Assembly (NCBI GenBank): GCA_020632885.1
Contig: JACKEQ010000008.1
Location: forward strand, 1 to 64,000
Source: Alphaproteobacteria bacterium
GTDB taxonomy: Bacteria > Myxococcota_A > UBA796 > GCA-2862545
Reading direction: 5' to 3'
Length of the DNA: 64,000 nt
The notes below the pieces were generated by a model, which was not told the origin of the DNA, searched no databases, and saw only the letters and a program-made list of their open reading frames with translations. Positions 8,217-16,960 of the stretch are shown here, piece by piece (the stretch's first letter is position 1; every line of letters begins with the position of its first letter). Both the position numbers and the translations under genes were made by a program.

Positions 8217-9458
8217 TCACTTGGCGGCGAGGATCTCGTTCGTGATCCACGCGTTCACGCGCTCCTCCCACGCCGGGCTCGTGCGGGCGAGGAAGAACTG
8301 CGTGAAGAGCTGCTTGAGCGTGGTGTGCACGAGGTCGAGCAGCATCATGCGCTCGAAGATCTTCTCGTCGGTGCCCTTCTTCACCTCGAAGGGCAGCTTG
8401 AGCCCCGCGATCGACAGACCGGCGTCCGTGGCCGCGAGCTCCATGGCGATCTCGAGGTCCTCGAGCTTCATGCCGAGGCAGGCCTGCACGGGGCGCTTGC
8501 CGGTGTGCAGGTCGCGGCGGGCGTTGTCGGAGGTGGTCGGGGCGGCGCCGAGGAGGATGGTGGTCTCGGGGACGTCGTCGTGGGGGTCGACGTCCTGGAG
8601 CTTCAGGCGGTTCTCGAGCCAGAGGGTGAGATCGGCGCGCTTCAGGGTCTCGGTGACGTCGTTCCAGCCGTCCTCGACCTCCTCCACGGCGGTCTTCACG
8701 CCGTCGCCGTCGATGACGCGGAACAGGCCGTCGGACGCCTCGCTCTGCAGCCAGAGCCAGGTGATGAAGTCGGCCGCCAGGGGCAGCTCGACGTTCTCGA
8801 GGGGGTCGTCCATCCGGTGGCCGTCCACGAAGCCCTCGGTGCCCGCACCGCCGCGGGCGCCGGGCAGGAAGCGCTCGGTGCGCTCGACGATCTCGTCCCA
8901 CGCGAGCTTGTCGTGCAGCCAGTCCGCCATGCGCTCGGGCCGGAGGCGCACGTCGAAGGTGGCCTCGAAGTTCTCGACCACGATCTCCACCTGGCTGTCG
9001 GACGTCCCGAAGACGATCACCTGGCCGGAGACGGTGTCCCAGACGACGTCCGTCGTGGAGACGCTCGGCAGGGCGCGCGCGAAGAGCTCGGCCTCGACGG
9101 CCTCCTTCAGCGCCTCCTTGTCGTCCTTGGACAGCTTCTCGAGACCGCGCTCCTCCATGACCTGCTGCTCGCGCTCGTACAGGGCGATCTTCGCGTAGCG
9201 GCCGTTCACGGACTTCTTGTCGGAGCGGAGCGCGAGCGCCAGGTAGCGGTCGAACAGGAAGGTGTTCAGCTCGAACTTCGTGTTCGCGGCCTCGAAGATG
9301 TCCACCCAGCCGACGGTCGGCTCCTTGTCGGTGGCGTCGAGGCGGGGCTGGAAGGCGAACTCGCGAACGCCCTGGAGGTAGCGGTCACGGAAGCCCTCGG
9401 GGAGGGGGGTGGTGATGCGGAAGCGACGGCCGTTCAGGCCACCTTGCACGAGTCCCAT
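8217..9458 (-). CDS. rdgC: RdgC-like recombination-associated protein
   Basis: 413 residues, start ATG at 9458 (MGLVQGGLNGRRFRI) with GGAG upstream. The order of features matches the RdgC family: N-terminal beta region, the GWVDIFEAANTKFELNTFLF segment, the long acidic helix region KLSKDDKEALKEAVEAEL, then ALPSVSTTDVVWDT and QVEIVVENFEATFDV. RdgC forms a ring-shaped dimer on duplex DNA and restrains RecA in proteobacteria. The protein is longer than E. coli RdgC (about 300 residues) because of an extra C-terminal region containing GMKLEDLEIAMELAATDAGL. A kinase gene lies upstream in the same orientation (122 bp gap). Family assignment is good by pattern; the role here is inferred. Confidence 0.78.
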   Translation of the reverse strand: MGLVQGGLNGRRFRITTPLPEGFRDRYLQGVREFAFQPRLDATDKEPTVGWVDIFEAANTKFELNTFLFDRYLALALRSDKKSVNGRYAKIALYEREQQVMEERGLEKLSKDDKEALKEAVEAELFARALPSVSTTDVVWDTVSGQVIVFGTSDSQVEIVVENFEATFDVRLRPERMADWLHDKLAWDEIVERTERFLPGARGGAGTEGFVDGHRMDDPLENVELPLAADFITWLWLQSEASDGLFRVIDGDGVKTAVEEVEDGWNDVTETLKRADLTLWLENRLKLQDVDPHDDVPETTILLGAAPTTSDNARRDLHTGKRPVQACLGMKLEDLEIAMELAATDAGLSIAGLKLPFEVKKGTDEKIFERMMLLDLVHTTLKQLFTQFFLARTSPAWEERVNAWITNEILAAK

Positions 9459-9580
9459 GGGGTACTCCGGGGGTTTGCGGTGGGAGGGGTGGGCAGCGAG
9501 GCTGCCGCGGGGTGCCCGGGAGGGCGGAAGGAAGGCGTCGAGTATAGCGGGAGGCGCGCGGGAGTGCGAGGAGACGGGGC

Positions 9581-11263
9581 TCACGAGGGCCTGCGGAGCT
9601 CCACCGATCGCGCGAACCCCCCGCGGACCGCGATCAGGAACGCGATCCCGGTCGCCGACGCGGGCAGCAGGAACACCCAGGGAGCCCAGGACTCCGGTGC
9701 GATCAACACGGCCGGCGCCCCGGCGAGCAGACCCGCGCCCAGCGCGAGGTTCACGCGACCGTAGGTGAAGCCGAGGGTGAGGGTGATCGCACCGAGCAGC
9801 AGGGCGTCGGTGGCGAGCGTGAGATGGACGGGCACGCCCAGTGCCCAGCCGGCGGCACGGTCCACGACCAGCAGGCCCGCCATGAGGACGAAGGCCGCCA
9901 GCGTGGCGCGGTTCGCCCCGTTCGCGGTGACCGTCGCCCGTCCCCACCACGCCGACGCCAGCAGCGACACCAGGAAGAGCACGGCCAGCACGGTGTTCCC
10001 GCGGGCATCACCGTGGCTCGCGAGTCCGGTGGCCTCGCCGATCCCGACCAGCACCGCGAAGAGGGCGAGCCACGCGGCGTAGATCCGGACCCGCGCGCGG
10101 TAGCCCACCTGGTAGTCGGCCTGCCATGCGAGGTCGGCGGTCTTCCGCGCCCGCGCGACGGCCGCATCGAGGTCCGCCCGCAGCGGGTGGGGCCCGTCAC
10201 GCTCGAGCTCCGTGAGCCAGGTCTCGGCGAGGTCGAGCCGGACGTCCCGCGTGGTCGCGTCGCGTACCGCGACCTCGAGCAGGTGATCGAGCCGCGCCCG
10301 CCAGCCCGCGTGGTCGGGCCGCTGCTCCAGGGCCTGGCGCAGGGCGAACAGGGCCTCGGTGAGCTCGGCGGCATCGACGTCTCCGGATTCCAGGTGCGCG
10401 ATGCGGCGCTCGGCGGCCTCCGCGAGGTGCGCCGCACCGCGGGAGGCCAGCCAGACGCCGAGGCCGGCCCGCAAGGCCCCGAGCTCGGGCCGGTCGGCGG
10501 GGTCCACGGCGAGGGCCCGGCCCGCCCAGGCCGCCAGCTCGGGGTCTCCCGGTAGAGGGGGGCGCTCCGCGGTCGACGCGAGGCGGCAGGCCTCGAAGGT
10601 GTCGCCCGCGTTCGGGGGTTGCCCGGTGAGCAGGAACGCGAGCGCCGCCCCGACGAGCCAGGTGTCCATCGAGGGCGCGGCCGGACCCACCGCGTACATC
10701 TCCGGCGCCATGAACGCCGGTGTGCCGGCGACCTCTGCGGTGTCCCCAGCGGGCCACGCGGCCCCCCAGTCCACGAGGTACACGACCCCGTGGGCCCCGC
10801 GCATCACGTTCGCGGGCTTGAGGTCGCGGTGCACCACGCCACGCTCGTGGGCGTGCAGGAGCGCGTCGGTGACGGCGATCAGCACGCGTACGTCGTCCTC
10901 CAGGTCGCCACCGGGTCGCCAGACGTCCCCGTCGACCCGCTTCATGACGAGCACGGGCGTGCCTTCGGGGTCGACGCCGACCGCATGGACGGGGGGCACG
11001 TTCGGGTGCTCGAGACAGCCCATCATGCGAGCCTCGTGCAGGAGGCGGGCGAGGGCGTCCGTCGTCGAGCCCCGCTTGAGGCGCTTGACCGCCACGTCGC
11101 GTCCCAGGAGGTCCTGGTGGGCGAGCTGGATGACGCCCAGTCCCCCTTCGCCCAGCGTGGGTCCGAGCCGCAGGCCGGCGGTGGCCAGAGGCAGGGAGGA
11201 CGCCGGCACGGGTGGGGTCGGTGGGAGCAGGGTCCTCGACGGGTCGGCCAGCGTCGTGTCCAT
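9581..11263 (-). CDS. Ser/Thr protein kinase with C-terminal membrane domain
   Basis: 560 residues. The kinase domain occupies roughly residues 30-290: LGEGGLGVIQLA loop, Lys in VAVKRLKRG, VVHRDLKPANVM catalytic loop (~140), DWG replacing DFG (LVDWGAA, common in bacterial kinases) and FMAPEMY. A helical linker (~300-400) contains an LAEAAERRIAHLESGD coiled stretch. Residues ~400-560 hold about six hydrophobic segments (for example LALFAVLVGIGEATG, VLAVLFLVSLLASAW, LAAFVLMAGLLVVD), so the kinase is an inner-membrane protein with its catalytic domain in the cytoplasm. There is no extracellular sensor of size; the membrane bundle itself may sense. The gene follows the RraB-like gene with a 2-nt gap and is surely co-transcribed with it. 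Confidence 0.9.
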   Translation of the reverse strand: MDTTLADPSRTLLPPTPPVPASSLPLATAGLRLGPTLGEGGLGVIQLAHQDLLGRDVAVKRLKRGSTTDALARLLHEARMMGCLEHPNVPPVHAVGVDPEGTPVLVMKRVDGDVWRPGGDLEDDVRVLIAVTDALLHAHERGVVHRDLKPANVMRGAHGVVYLVDWGAAWPAGDTAEVAGTPAFMAPEMYAVGPAAPSMDTWLVGAALAFLLTGQPPNAGDTFEACRLASTAERPPLPGDPELAAWAGRALAVDPADRPELGALRAGLGVWLASRGAAHLAEAAERRIAHLESGDVDAAELTEALFALRQALEQRPDHAGWRARLDHLLEVAVRDATTRDVRLDLAETWLTELERDGPHPLRADLDAAVARARKTADLAWQADYQVGYRARVRIYAAWLALFAVLVGIGEATGLASHGDARGNTVLAVLFLVSLLASAWWGRATVTANGANRATLAAFVLMAGLLVVDRAAGWALGVPVHLTLATDALLLGAITLTLGFTYGRVNLALGAGLLAGAPAVLIAPESWAPWVFLLPASATGIAFLIAVRGGFARSVELRRPS

Positions 11264-11265
11264 CG

Positions 11266-11904
11266 TCAGCCGGGCAGCACCCAGCCGTCGTACGCCACCC
11301 CGGCGGGCTCGCAGAGTCGCATCAGGCCGAGGGTGATCCGCGAGATGTCGTTCAGCGGGTGCACGTGGGCGAGGGTGAGGTGGCTCGGCGCGCTCTCCAC
11401 GGTCTCGAAGCCCTCGTCGGCGAGGCGCTCGCGGATGCGCTCCAGCGCGTCGTCGTCGCCGTAGAAGCGGTGGAGCACGCGAAGCTCGCCGTCTCCATCG
11501 ATGTCCAGACGCTCCAGCGCCTCGCGGTCCTGGATCCGTCGCCAGTCCTGCGGGGTGGGGCAGACCCGGTCGTTGAAGTAGTCCCATCCCGCGGTGAGCT
11601 CGGTGGTGGCGCCCGTCTGGGCGAGCGCGTGCACGACGGCATCGGCGTCCACGGACCCGCCGAGCTGGAGGACGAGCTCCGTGGTGCCGGCGTAGGTCAG
11701 CTTGCCGACCAGCCACGCGTCCACACCGTCCAGGACGTGCTGGAGCGAGGTCCGGTCCACGCTGCCGTCGGCCCACCGCACGCGGAGGCCACGCTGGGAG
11801 TCGTCGGAGGGCAGCACGGCGGCCTCGACGTCGAAGTCCACCCGGGCGGTCCTCCCTTCGCCGTACACGTAGGTGTAGTGGTTCCAGTCGCCGCCTTCGC
11901 GCAT
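11266..11904 (-). CDS. DUF695 / RraB-like protein
   Basis: 212 residues. The N-terminal half (DWNHYTYVYGEGRTARVDFD ...) resembles DUF695-type domains that begin with a D-W motif. The C-terminal half resembles RraB, the inhibitor of RNase E: VCPTPQDWRRIQDREALERL followed by an acidic patch (DIDGDGE) and an FYGDDDALERIRERLADEGF helix. RraB acts by binding the RNase E scaffold; many DUF695/RraB-like proteins are of unknown role. It is the first gene of a tight pair with a membrane kinase (2-nt gap), so it may be a substrate or regulator of that kinase. The start ATG at 11904 has GGAGG a few bases upstream. Family call moderate; function unproven. Confidence 0.7.
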   Translation of the reverse strand: MREGGDWNHYTYVYGEGRTARVDFDVEAAVLPSDDSQRGLRVRWADGSVDRTSLQHVLDGVDAWLVGKLTYAGTTELVLQLGGSVDADAVVHALAQTGATTELTAGWDYFNDRVCPTPQDWRRIQDREALERLDIDGDGELRVLHRFYGDDDALERIRERLADEGFETVESAPSHLTLAHVHPLNDISRITLGLMRLCEPAGVAYDGWVLPG

Positions 11905-11964
11905 CGTTCCTCCAGGATCACGGACCGTCCACCGTCGGTAACGCCCGGGGCGCGCCCGTGCCGG

Positions 11965-12957
11965 TCAGGGTCCCCAGCGCGGGAGCCACTCGGGCGCGGG
12001 CCCCTCCAGCCACGGACGTGTGGACTTCCCGTCGCGGTCGGCCACGTAGAGGTCGGGCTCACCGTCCCGGGAGCTGGCGAACACGAGGTACTGGCCGTCG
12101 GGCGACCAGCTCGGGTGCTCGTCGGGGCCCGGCCCGTCCAGGCGGGCGAGGCGCACCCCAGCGCGGTCCACGATGTCCACCGCCACGTCCTTCGGGCCGA
12201 TCTGGGTGGTGATGGCCACGCGGTCACCCTGCGGGGACCAGGCGATGCCGCGGTCGATCTCGGCGGGATGGCCCTCGGCCCGGAGGGCTCGGGGCTCGAG
12301 CTGCCCACGTTCGACGCGCACGGCCTGCACGGACTCCCCGCGCCAGGCGAGCCAGGCGACCTCCTTCCCGTCCGGCGACCACGTGGGGTTCGTGTCGTTG
12401 CCGGGGTGCGTGGTGACCCGGAAGGGGTCCTCGCCGTGGGGGCCCATCACGTAGACCTCGGCGTTGCCGTCCCGGCTGCTCACGAAGGTGATGGCGCCGT
12501 CGGGGGCCACGTCCGGCTCGAAGCTGCCGTTGGGATGGTCGGTCAGCCGCTCGAGCCCCGTGCCGTCACGCTGCACGCGGTAGAGCTCGCGGAAGGCGTG
12601 CCGGTCGGACTCGTAGACCAGCCAGGCTCCGTCGGGCGACCAGGCCGGGTTGCGCACCATCTGGCTGGGCTCGCCCAGCGGCTTCGGCGGCCCGGGGTCC
12701 TTCACGGGCACGAGCCAGAGCGACTCCTGGTGCCCGCCGGGACCGTCCTCGCTCGCGATGACGAGCAGGTGCGTGCCCTGCGGGTCGGCCTCCGCGGGGA
12801 ACACGGCTCCCGGGATGCCCGTCACGGCGTGGCTCTCGGACGGTCGGTCCGCGAGCGCCCACCGGGTGGTGGGGGCGCCCTGCTCCTCGGCGATCCAGGC
12901 CAGGGTCCCCGAGAGGGTGGGACCGGAGCCTCCGCAGCCGAGGAGCAGGACGATCAA
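11965..12957 (-). CDS. TolB-like beta-propeller lipoprotein
   Basis: 330 residues. The body carries repeated PD40-type blades, with the signature WSPDG or close forms near NPAWSPDGAWLVYES, NPTWSPDGKEVAWLA, IAWSPQGDRVAITT and HPSWSPDGQYLVFASSRDG. These are six- or seven-blade propellers as in TolB, normally periplasmic. The TTG at 12957 yields the very short leader MIVLLLGC, a lipobox with Cys8 and no positive n-region. It is the furthest upstream usual start codon in this frame; a non-canonical CTG two codons further up (MQLKLIVLLLGC) would supply a Lys. It begins 2 nt after the amidase stop, so the two are one operon. The binding partner is unknown. Confidence 0.82.
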   Translation of the reverse strand: MIVLLLGCGGSGPTLSGTLAWIAEEQGAPTTRWALADRPSESHAVTGIPGAVFPAEADPQGTHLLVIASEDGPGGHQESLWLVPVKDPGPPKPLGEPSQMVRNPAWSPDGAWLVYESDRHAFRELYRVQRDGTGLERLTDHPNGSFEPDVAPDGAITFVSSRDGNAEVYVMGPHGEDPFRVTTHPGNDTNPTWSPDGKEVAWLAWRGESVQAVRVERGQLEPRALRAEGHPAEIDRGIAWSPQGDRVAITTQIGPKDVAVDIVDRAGVRLARLDGPGPDEHPSWSPDGQYLVFASSRDGEPDLYVADRDGKSTRPWLEGPAPEWLPRWGP

Positions 12958-12959
12958 CT

Positions 12960-14591
12960 TCAGTTGCAGGTGGACGGCGTGATGCGCACGGCGTCCGCGA
13001 CCGCGTAGTCACCGGGGGTGGTCCACCGGGACAGCAGGATCTTGTTCCAGCCCTGGGTGAAGCGCCAGGTGCCGAGCGTGTTCCAGCGGCCACCGTCGAT
13101 GCGCTGGTTCACGGTCTTCCGACCGACCTCGTTGCCCTGGGCGTTCCAGCCGAGCCAGACGACGCCGGAGGGGCGGTCGCCAGCTGCCGGCCACCAGGCG
13201 TCCACCCGGTAGCACTGCGTCTGGTCGGCCTGGAAGTTGAACGCGGCGGCGTCCGACACGCCCTCGGTGGGGGCGACCCAGTAGCCGGTGTTGTAGTGCC
13301 CGCTGACGTTGGCGCTGGCCCACCAGTTGCTGGAGACCTCGACGTAGTAGCGGGAGGTGTCGTTCGCGTTGTTGTTGCTGTCGATGATGGTCGACGTGCC
13401 GGTGGGGGTCGGCGCGGGCGTGGGATCCGTGGGGTCCGGCGCGGGCGGCTCGGGCGGTGTGGGCGTGGAGCCACAGGCCTGCTCGATCTTGGCCATGTAG
13501 GTCGCCCAGGGCCAGTTGGCGCCGGGGTCGGTCCGGTTCCACGGCTGCATCTGGCCGTGACCGAAGACGTGGTAGCGGTCGATCGGGATGCCGTGGCGCT
13601 GGGTGATGCCGCAGGTGAGGGCAGCGGAGCGCTGGATCTGGCCGCTGTTCCAGCTCGTCTGGCTCGCGTAGCCCGCGTGCTCGATGCCCACGCTGTGCGT
13701 GTTCATCGCCGCGCCGTTGCGGAAGCAGTCGCGGTTGCTGTTGTTCGAGCAGGAGTAGTTCGCCGCGATGTGCCAGGCCTTGCGGGCCTCGTCGACCAGG
13801 TGGCGGACCTCGCTGCCGGTCGAGTTCACGACGTAGTGGGCGCTCACGCCCGAGGCCGAGTTGGCGAGCCAGCTCCAGCAGCTCGAGTAGGAGCCCTCGC
13901 AGGTGTGGATGACGACGTACGAGGGCGTCACACCGCCGCGGCTGCTGTTGTTGGGCGAGGCGGTCCAGACGGCGCCGCTGTCGCCGACCCGCTCGAGGGA
14001 GCGCGCCGGCGCGGGCCACGCGATGTCGAGGGGCTGGGGCTTGAGCTCGAGGCCCTCGACCCCCAGGCCGTCCTCGAGGGTGGCGTACACCTCGTAGTGC
14101 ACGTACTCGGCGACCGCCTCGGGGTCCTCGATGCCGCTGTAGGTGGCCACGATGGGCGCCCATCCGCCGAGGGACGTCGTGTCGGCGCCGGTCTCCTCCG
14201 CCCAGGACTCGAGGAGCATCGCGGTGGCCACGACGTTCGCGACACGGTCGTCGCGGATCTCCTGCTCGGTGTAGCCGGACAGTGCGGCCGCCTCGCTGAC
14301 GAGGTCCGCGGTGAGGCCCATGACGCCGTACTTCGGCTCGAGCCCGTCGAACTCGACCTCGCCCTGCACGGTCTGCATGGAGGTCTCGGCGTTCGCGATG
14401 GCGATCAGGAGCTCGCCGGGCACCGACGTGAGGTCGGCCGCCTCGAGGAACCCGGTGGGCAGCGTGCCTTCGACGAAGAGGTTGTCGGCGACGGGAGGGC
14501 CGGCCTCCTCGGGCGCGTGGGTGGCTCCGAGCTGCTGGCTGCATCCGGCCAGGGCGAGGAGAACGGGCACGGTTCGCACGACAAAACGCAT
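12960..14591 (-). CDS. N-acetylmuramoyl-L-alanine amidase lipoprotein (lysozyme-like + amidase_2 + golvesin-type domain)
   Basis: 543 residues. Signal MRFVVRTVPVLLALAGC gives lipid-Cys17. Residues ~40-150 resemble the lysozyme-fold region of cell-wall lytic proteins (ELLIAIANAETSMQ, KYGVMGLTADLVSEAAALSG). Residues ~212-370 form an amidase_2 domain with candidate zinc ligands in VVIHTCEG, HSVGIEHAG and the TDPGANWPW motif, which would cleave the amide between MurNAc and the stem peptide. A Pro/Thr-rich linker (~374-400) leads to a C-terminal golvesin/Xly carbohydrate-binding-type domain (TSRYYVEVSSNWWASANVSG). The protein should act in the periplasm on peptidoglycan. Six or more Cys in the amidase part could form disulfides. 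The 5' leader contains three small hairpins. Confidence 0.88.
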   Translation of the reverse strand: MRFVVRTVPVLLALAGCSQQLGATHAPEEAGPPVADNLFVEGTLPTGFLEAADLTSVPGELLIAIANAETSMQTVQGEVEFDGLEPKYGVMGLTADLVSEAAALSGYTEQEIRDDRVANVVATAMLLESWAEETGADTTSLGGWAPIVATYSGIEDPEAVAEYVHYEVYATLEDGLGVEGLELKPQPLDIAWPAPARSLERVGDSGAVWTASPNNSSRGGVTPSYVVIHTCEGSYSSCWSWLANSASGVSAHYVVNSTGSEVRHLVDEARKAWHIAANYSCSNNSNRDCFRNGAAMNTHSVGIEHAGYASQTSWNSGQIQRSAALTCGITQRHGIPIDRYHVFGHGQMQPWNRTDPGANWPWATYMAKIEQACGSTPTPPEPPAPDPTDPTPAPTPTGTSTIIDSNNNANDTSRYYVEVSSNWWASANVSGHYNTGYWVAPTEGVSDAAAFNFQADQTQCYRVDAWWPAAGDRPSGVVWLGWNAQGNEVGRKTVNQRIDGGRWNTLGTWRFTQGWNKILLSRWTTPGDYAVADAVRITPSTCN

Positions 14592-14794
14592 CTTCGAGCT
14601 CGACTTCGTGGCGACAGGCCACTCGCCCGCAGGCGACAAGTAAAAGCGGAAAGGCGGGAGCAACCCGCGGCAAGGCACCCCGGAGGACGCAATTCAGTAC
14701 CCCGGGCTCGGAGCGCGTGCAACCGCGTGGTGCAGTTTCCCGAGCCTGGATCCGGGGATCGGCGTGAATAGGTATTGAGCGGGGGTTGAATACA
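14592..14794. promoter_or_regulatory. Divergent intergenic region with three short hairpins
   Basis: A 203-bp region between the amidase (minus) and the DNA glycosylase (plus). Three inverted repeats lie in a row next to the amidase start: 14608-14622 (GTGGC/GCCAC), 14623-14636 (TCGCC/GGCGA) and 14654-14668 (GCGGG/CCCGC). In the amidase transcript they would form consecutive stem-loops in the 5' leader. No recognised riboswitch consensus was found. Promoters for both genes are expected here but not identifiable by eye. Confidence 0.35.
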
Positions 14795-15598
14795 TTGCCC
14801 GAGGGACCCACCATCCACCGCCTCGCGCGGGACCACCGCACCTGGTGGCAGGGCGAGCCGTTGGCGCTCACGTCGCCCCAGGGACGGTTCGCCGACGGGG
14901 CCCGGATGCTCGATCAGTGCGTGCTGGAAGGCGTGGACGCGGTGGGCAAGCACCTGCTCTACCGGTTCGGCGACACCACGCTCCACGTCCATCTCGGTCT
15001 CTTCGGACGGTTCCGGAGCTACCGCGTGGCGCCGCGCCCCGGCGCCTCGGTCCGGCTCCGCATCTCCGGGGCGGGTCGCACGGTGGACCTCACGGGACCG
15101 ACGGACTGCGCGGTCTGGACGGGCGACCGCGTGGACGCGTTGCTGGCGCGCCTGGGACCCGATCCCCTCGATCCGCACGCCGATCCCGGGCGCTTCCGGG
15201 AGGCCCTGGCCCGGCGGCGGGCTCCGATCGGTGCCGCGCTGCTCGACCAGGCCGCGGTGGCCGGCGTCGGCAACGTCTACCGCGCCGAGCTGCTCTTCCT
15301 GGTGGGCCAGGACCCCCGCACGCCGGCCAGGGAGGTCGAGCCCGACGTCGTGGAGGCGCTGTGGACGGAGATGGTGCGCCTGATGCCCGTCGGTGTGCGC
15401 GTGAACCGCATCGTCACCACGGACCCCGCGACCTTCGGGAAGCCGGCGTCCCGGCTGAAGCGCGACGAGCGGCTCTGGGTGTACCGCAGGCGTTCCTGCC
15501 GCGTGTGCGCGGGGGCCGTCGACCGCCTGGAGTCGGCGGGGCGCACGCTGTACTGGTGCCCGGCGTGCCAGACCCGGGGCGTCAGGGCACCAGGGTGA
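14795..15598 (+). CDS. nei: Endonuclease VIII-type DNA glycosylase/AP lyase (Fpg/Nei family)
   Basis: 267 residues. The TTG at 14795 is chosen rather than the TTG at 14786 because the family requires Pro2 as nucleophile and Glu3 as catalyst; this start gives MPEGPTIHRL. The H2TH DNA-binding segment is visible (GVGNVYRAELLF, with the conserved Asn), as is a C-terminal four-Cys zinc finger (CRVCAGAVDRLESAG then CPAC) carrying the ARG/GRTLYWCP hairpin. The enzyme removes oxidised pyrimidines and cuts the DNA backbone in base excision repair. Position-2 sequence PEGPT and the overall pattern favour the Nei/Nei2 branch over Fpg. Its 3' end overlaps the convergent kinase gene by 17 nt. Confidence 0.9.
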   Translation: MPEGPTIHRLARDHRTWWQGEPLALTSPQGRFADGARMLDQCVLEGVDAVGKHLLYRFGDTTLHVHLGLFGRFRSYRVAPRPGASVRLRISGAGRTVDLTGPTDCAVWTGDRVDALLARLGPDPLDPHADPGRFREALARRRAPIGAALLDQAAVAGVGNVYRAELLFLVGQDPRTPAREVEPDVVEALWTEMVRLMPVGVRVNRIVTTDPATFGKPASRLKRDERLWVYRRRSCRVCAGAVDRLESAGRTLYWCPACQTRGVRAPG

Positions 15599-16943
15599 CC
15601 TGCAGGGAGGCCCGTGCGTCGGGGGCCTGGACGGTCCAGCCGCCGATCCGGGCCGCCACACAGGCCTTCGCGGGCTCCGGCAGCCCCTGGACCCCGACGG
15701 AGGCGACCCTGCCACCTCGGAGGTCCACGTCGAGGGCCACCGCACGACGCTCCTGCACGCACGCCCGCAGGGCCGGAGCGTCCGCGTGCAGCCGGGCCTC
15801 CAGCGCCCGGCGGGCGGCTGCCTGGGCGGGATCCGGACGCGCGAGCCACAGCCCGACGAGCCCGAGGAGGGTGAGGGTGACGAGCCCGGCGGCGGAGAGC
15901 CCGAGGAGCCCGACCGCCCCGAGGCCCACGGCCATGCGGGGCACCAGCGGCTCCGTCGTGGGCGTGGGTCCGGTGGGGAGGGTCGGAGCAGGCGAGGGTG
16001 GAGCGGGCAGGGCCGCCGACGCCTTGGACACGGGTGCGGGTGTCGGGGCGTCCCGCGACGCCAGCCACGCGCGCAGCCGACGCTCCAGCTCGCCGGCCGT
16101 GGGGATGCGCTCCTCGGGCTCCTGGGCGGTCGCGGAGCGCACGATCTCCGCGAGGGCGGCCGGCACCCCGGGGTTCCACTCGCGGGGGTCGAGGGCCGTC
16201 CGGGTGACCTTGTCCTTCATGATCTGCACGATCATGTGGGGCCCGTCGACGTCCTCGCGCTTGTGCACCGGACGCCCGGCGAGCAGCTCGCAGGCGGTCT
16301 GCCCGAGGGCGTACACGTCGGCCACGGGGGCGTCCTGCAGCTGGTTCCCGCGGGACTCGAGGAACACCTCGGGCGGGAGGTAGCTCGCGGTGCCCATCAC
16401 CACACCCGCGCGCGTCTTGTGGGCCGAGCCGGTCTGTCGGGCCACCCCGAAGTCGATGAGCCTCGGGGTGCCGTCCTGGCCGAGCATCAGGTTGCTCGGC
16501 TTGAGGTCGCGGTGCACGATCCCGGCGTCGTGGGCGAGCTGGAGGCCCTGGGCGACGTCCGCGATCCAGCGGGCCACCTGCTCCGGCGCGAAGGCCTCCC
16601 CGGAGTCGCGGATCACCTCGAGGTCCCGGCCTGCGAGGAGCTCCATCACGAGCCACGGAGGGTCGGCGTCCACCACCTCCTCGACCCGGAGGAGGTTCGG
16701 GTGGCGCAGCTCCATGAGCATCCGCCCCTCGTCGAGGAACCGGTCGCGTGCGCCGTCGTGGAGGTCCTCGAGCACCTTGATCGCGTGCTGATCGTCGGGC
16801 TGCCCCGTGCGGTGGGCCCGGTAGACCGCGCACATGCCGCCCCGACCGAGCTGCTCGAGCACGGTCCAGCCGGGGAAGGCGGGCAGGTCGGCGTCCACGA
16901 CCCTGCGTACCACGGGCGCGGTCTCTGCGCGGGGCGGATGCAC
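15582..16943 (-). CDS. Ser/Thr protein kinase, single membrane span
   Basis: 453 residues. Kinase domain ~25-290: LGRGGMCAVYRA, Lys in HAIKVLED, IVHRDLKPSNLML (~138-150), IDFGVA and YLPPEVF in place of APE. A Pro/Ala/Thr-rich juxtamembrane region (~300-335) precedes a hydrophobic span near 337-368. The short C-terminal domain (~85 residues) has an ALRACVQERRAVALDVDLRG to ACVAARIGGW pattern, like the AgmX/TonB-type C-terminal domains of myxobacterial proteins with two Cys. A PknB-like architecture: cytosolic kinase, one span, periplasmic tail. Only 17 bp separate its start from the divergent membrane-protein gene, so promoters must overlap coding DNA. Confidence 0.9.
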   Translation of the reverse strand: MHPPRAETAPVVRRVVDADLPAFPGWTVLEQLGRGGMCAVYRAHRTGQPDDQHAIKVLEDLHDGARDRFLDEGRMLMELRHPNLLRVEEVVDADPPWLVMELLAGRDLEVIRDSGEAFAPEQVARWIADVAQGLQLAHDAGIVHRDLKPSNLMLGQDGTPRLIDFGVARQTGSAHKTRAGVVMGTASYLPPEVFLESRGNQLQDAPVADVYALGQTACELLAGRPVHKREDVDGPHMIVQIMKDKVTRTALDPREWNPGVPAALAEIVRSATAQEPEERIPTAGELERRLRAWLASRDAPTPAPVSKASAALPAPPSPAPTLPTGPTPTTEPLVPRMAVGLGAVGLLGLSAAGLVTLTLLGLVGLWLARPDPAQAAARRALEARLHADAPALRACVQERRAVALDVDLRGGRVASVGVQGLPEPAKACVAARIGGWTVQAPDARASLQVTLVP

Positions 16944-16960
16944 GGGATATCAGCCGGACC

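Noticed and set aside
14786..14794. Upstream TTG start for the DNA glycosylase
   Set aside because: It would place three residues before the catalytic Pro, which must be the first residue after Met removal.
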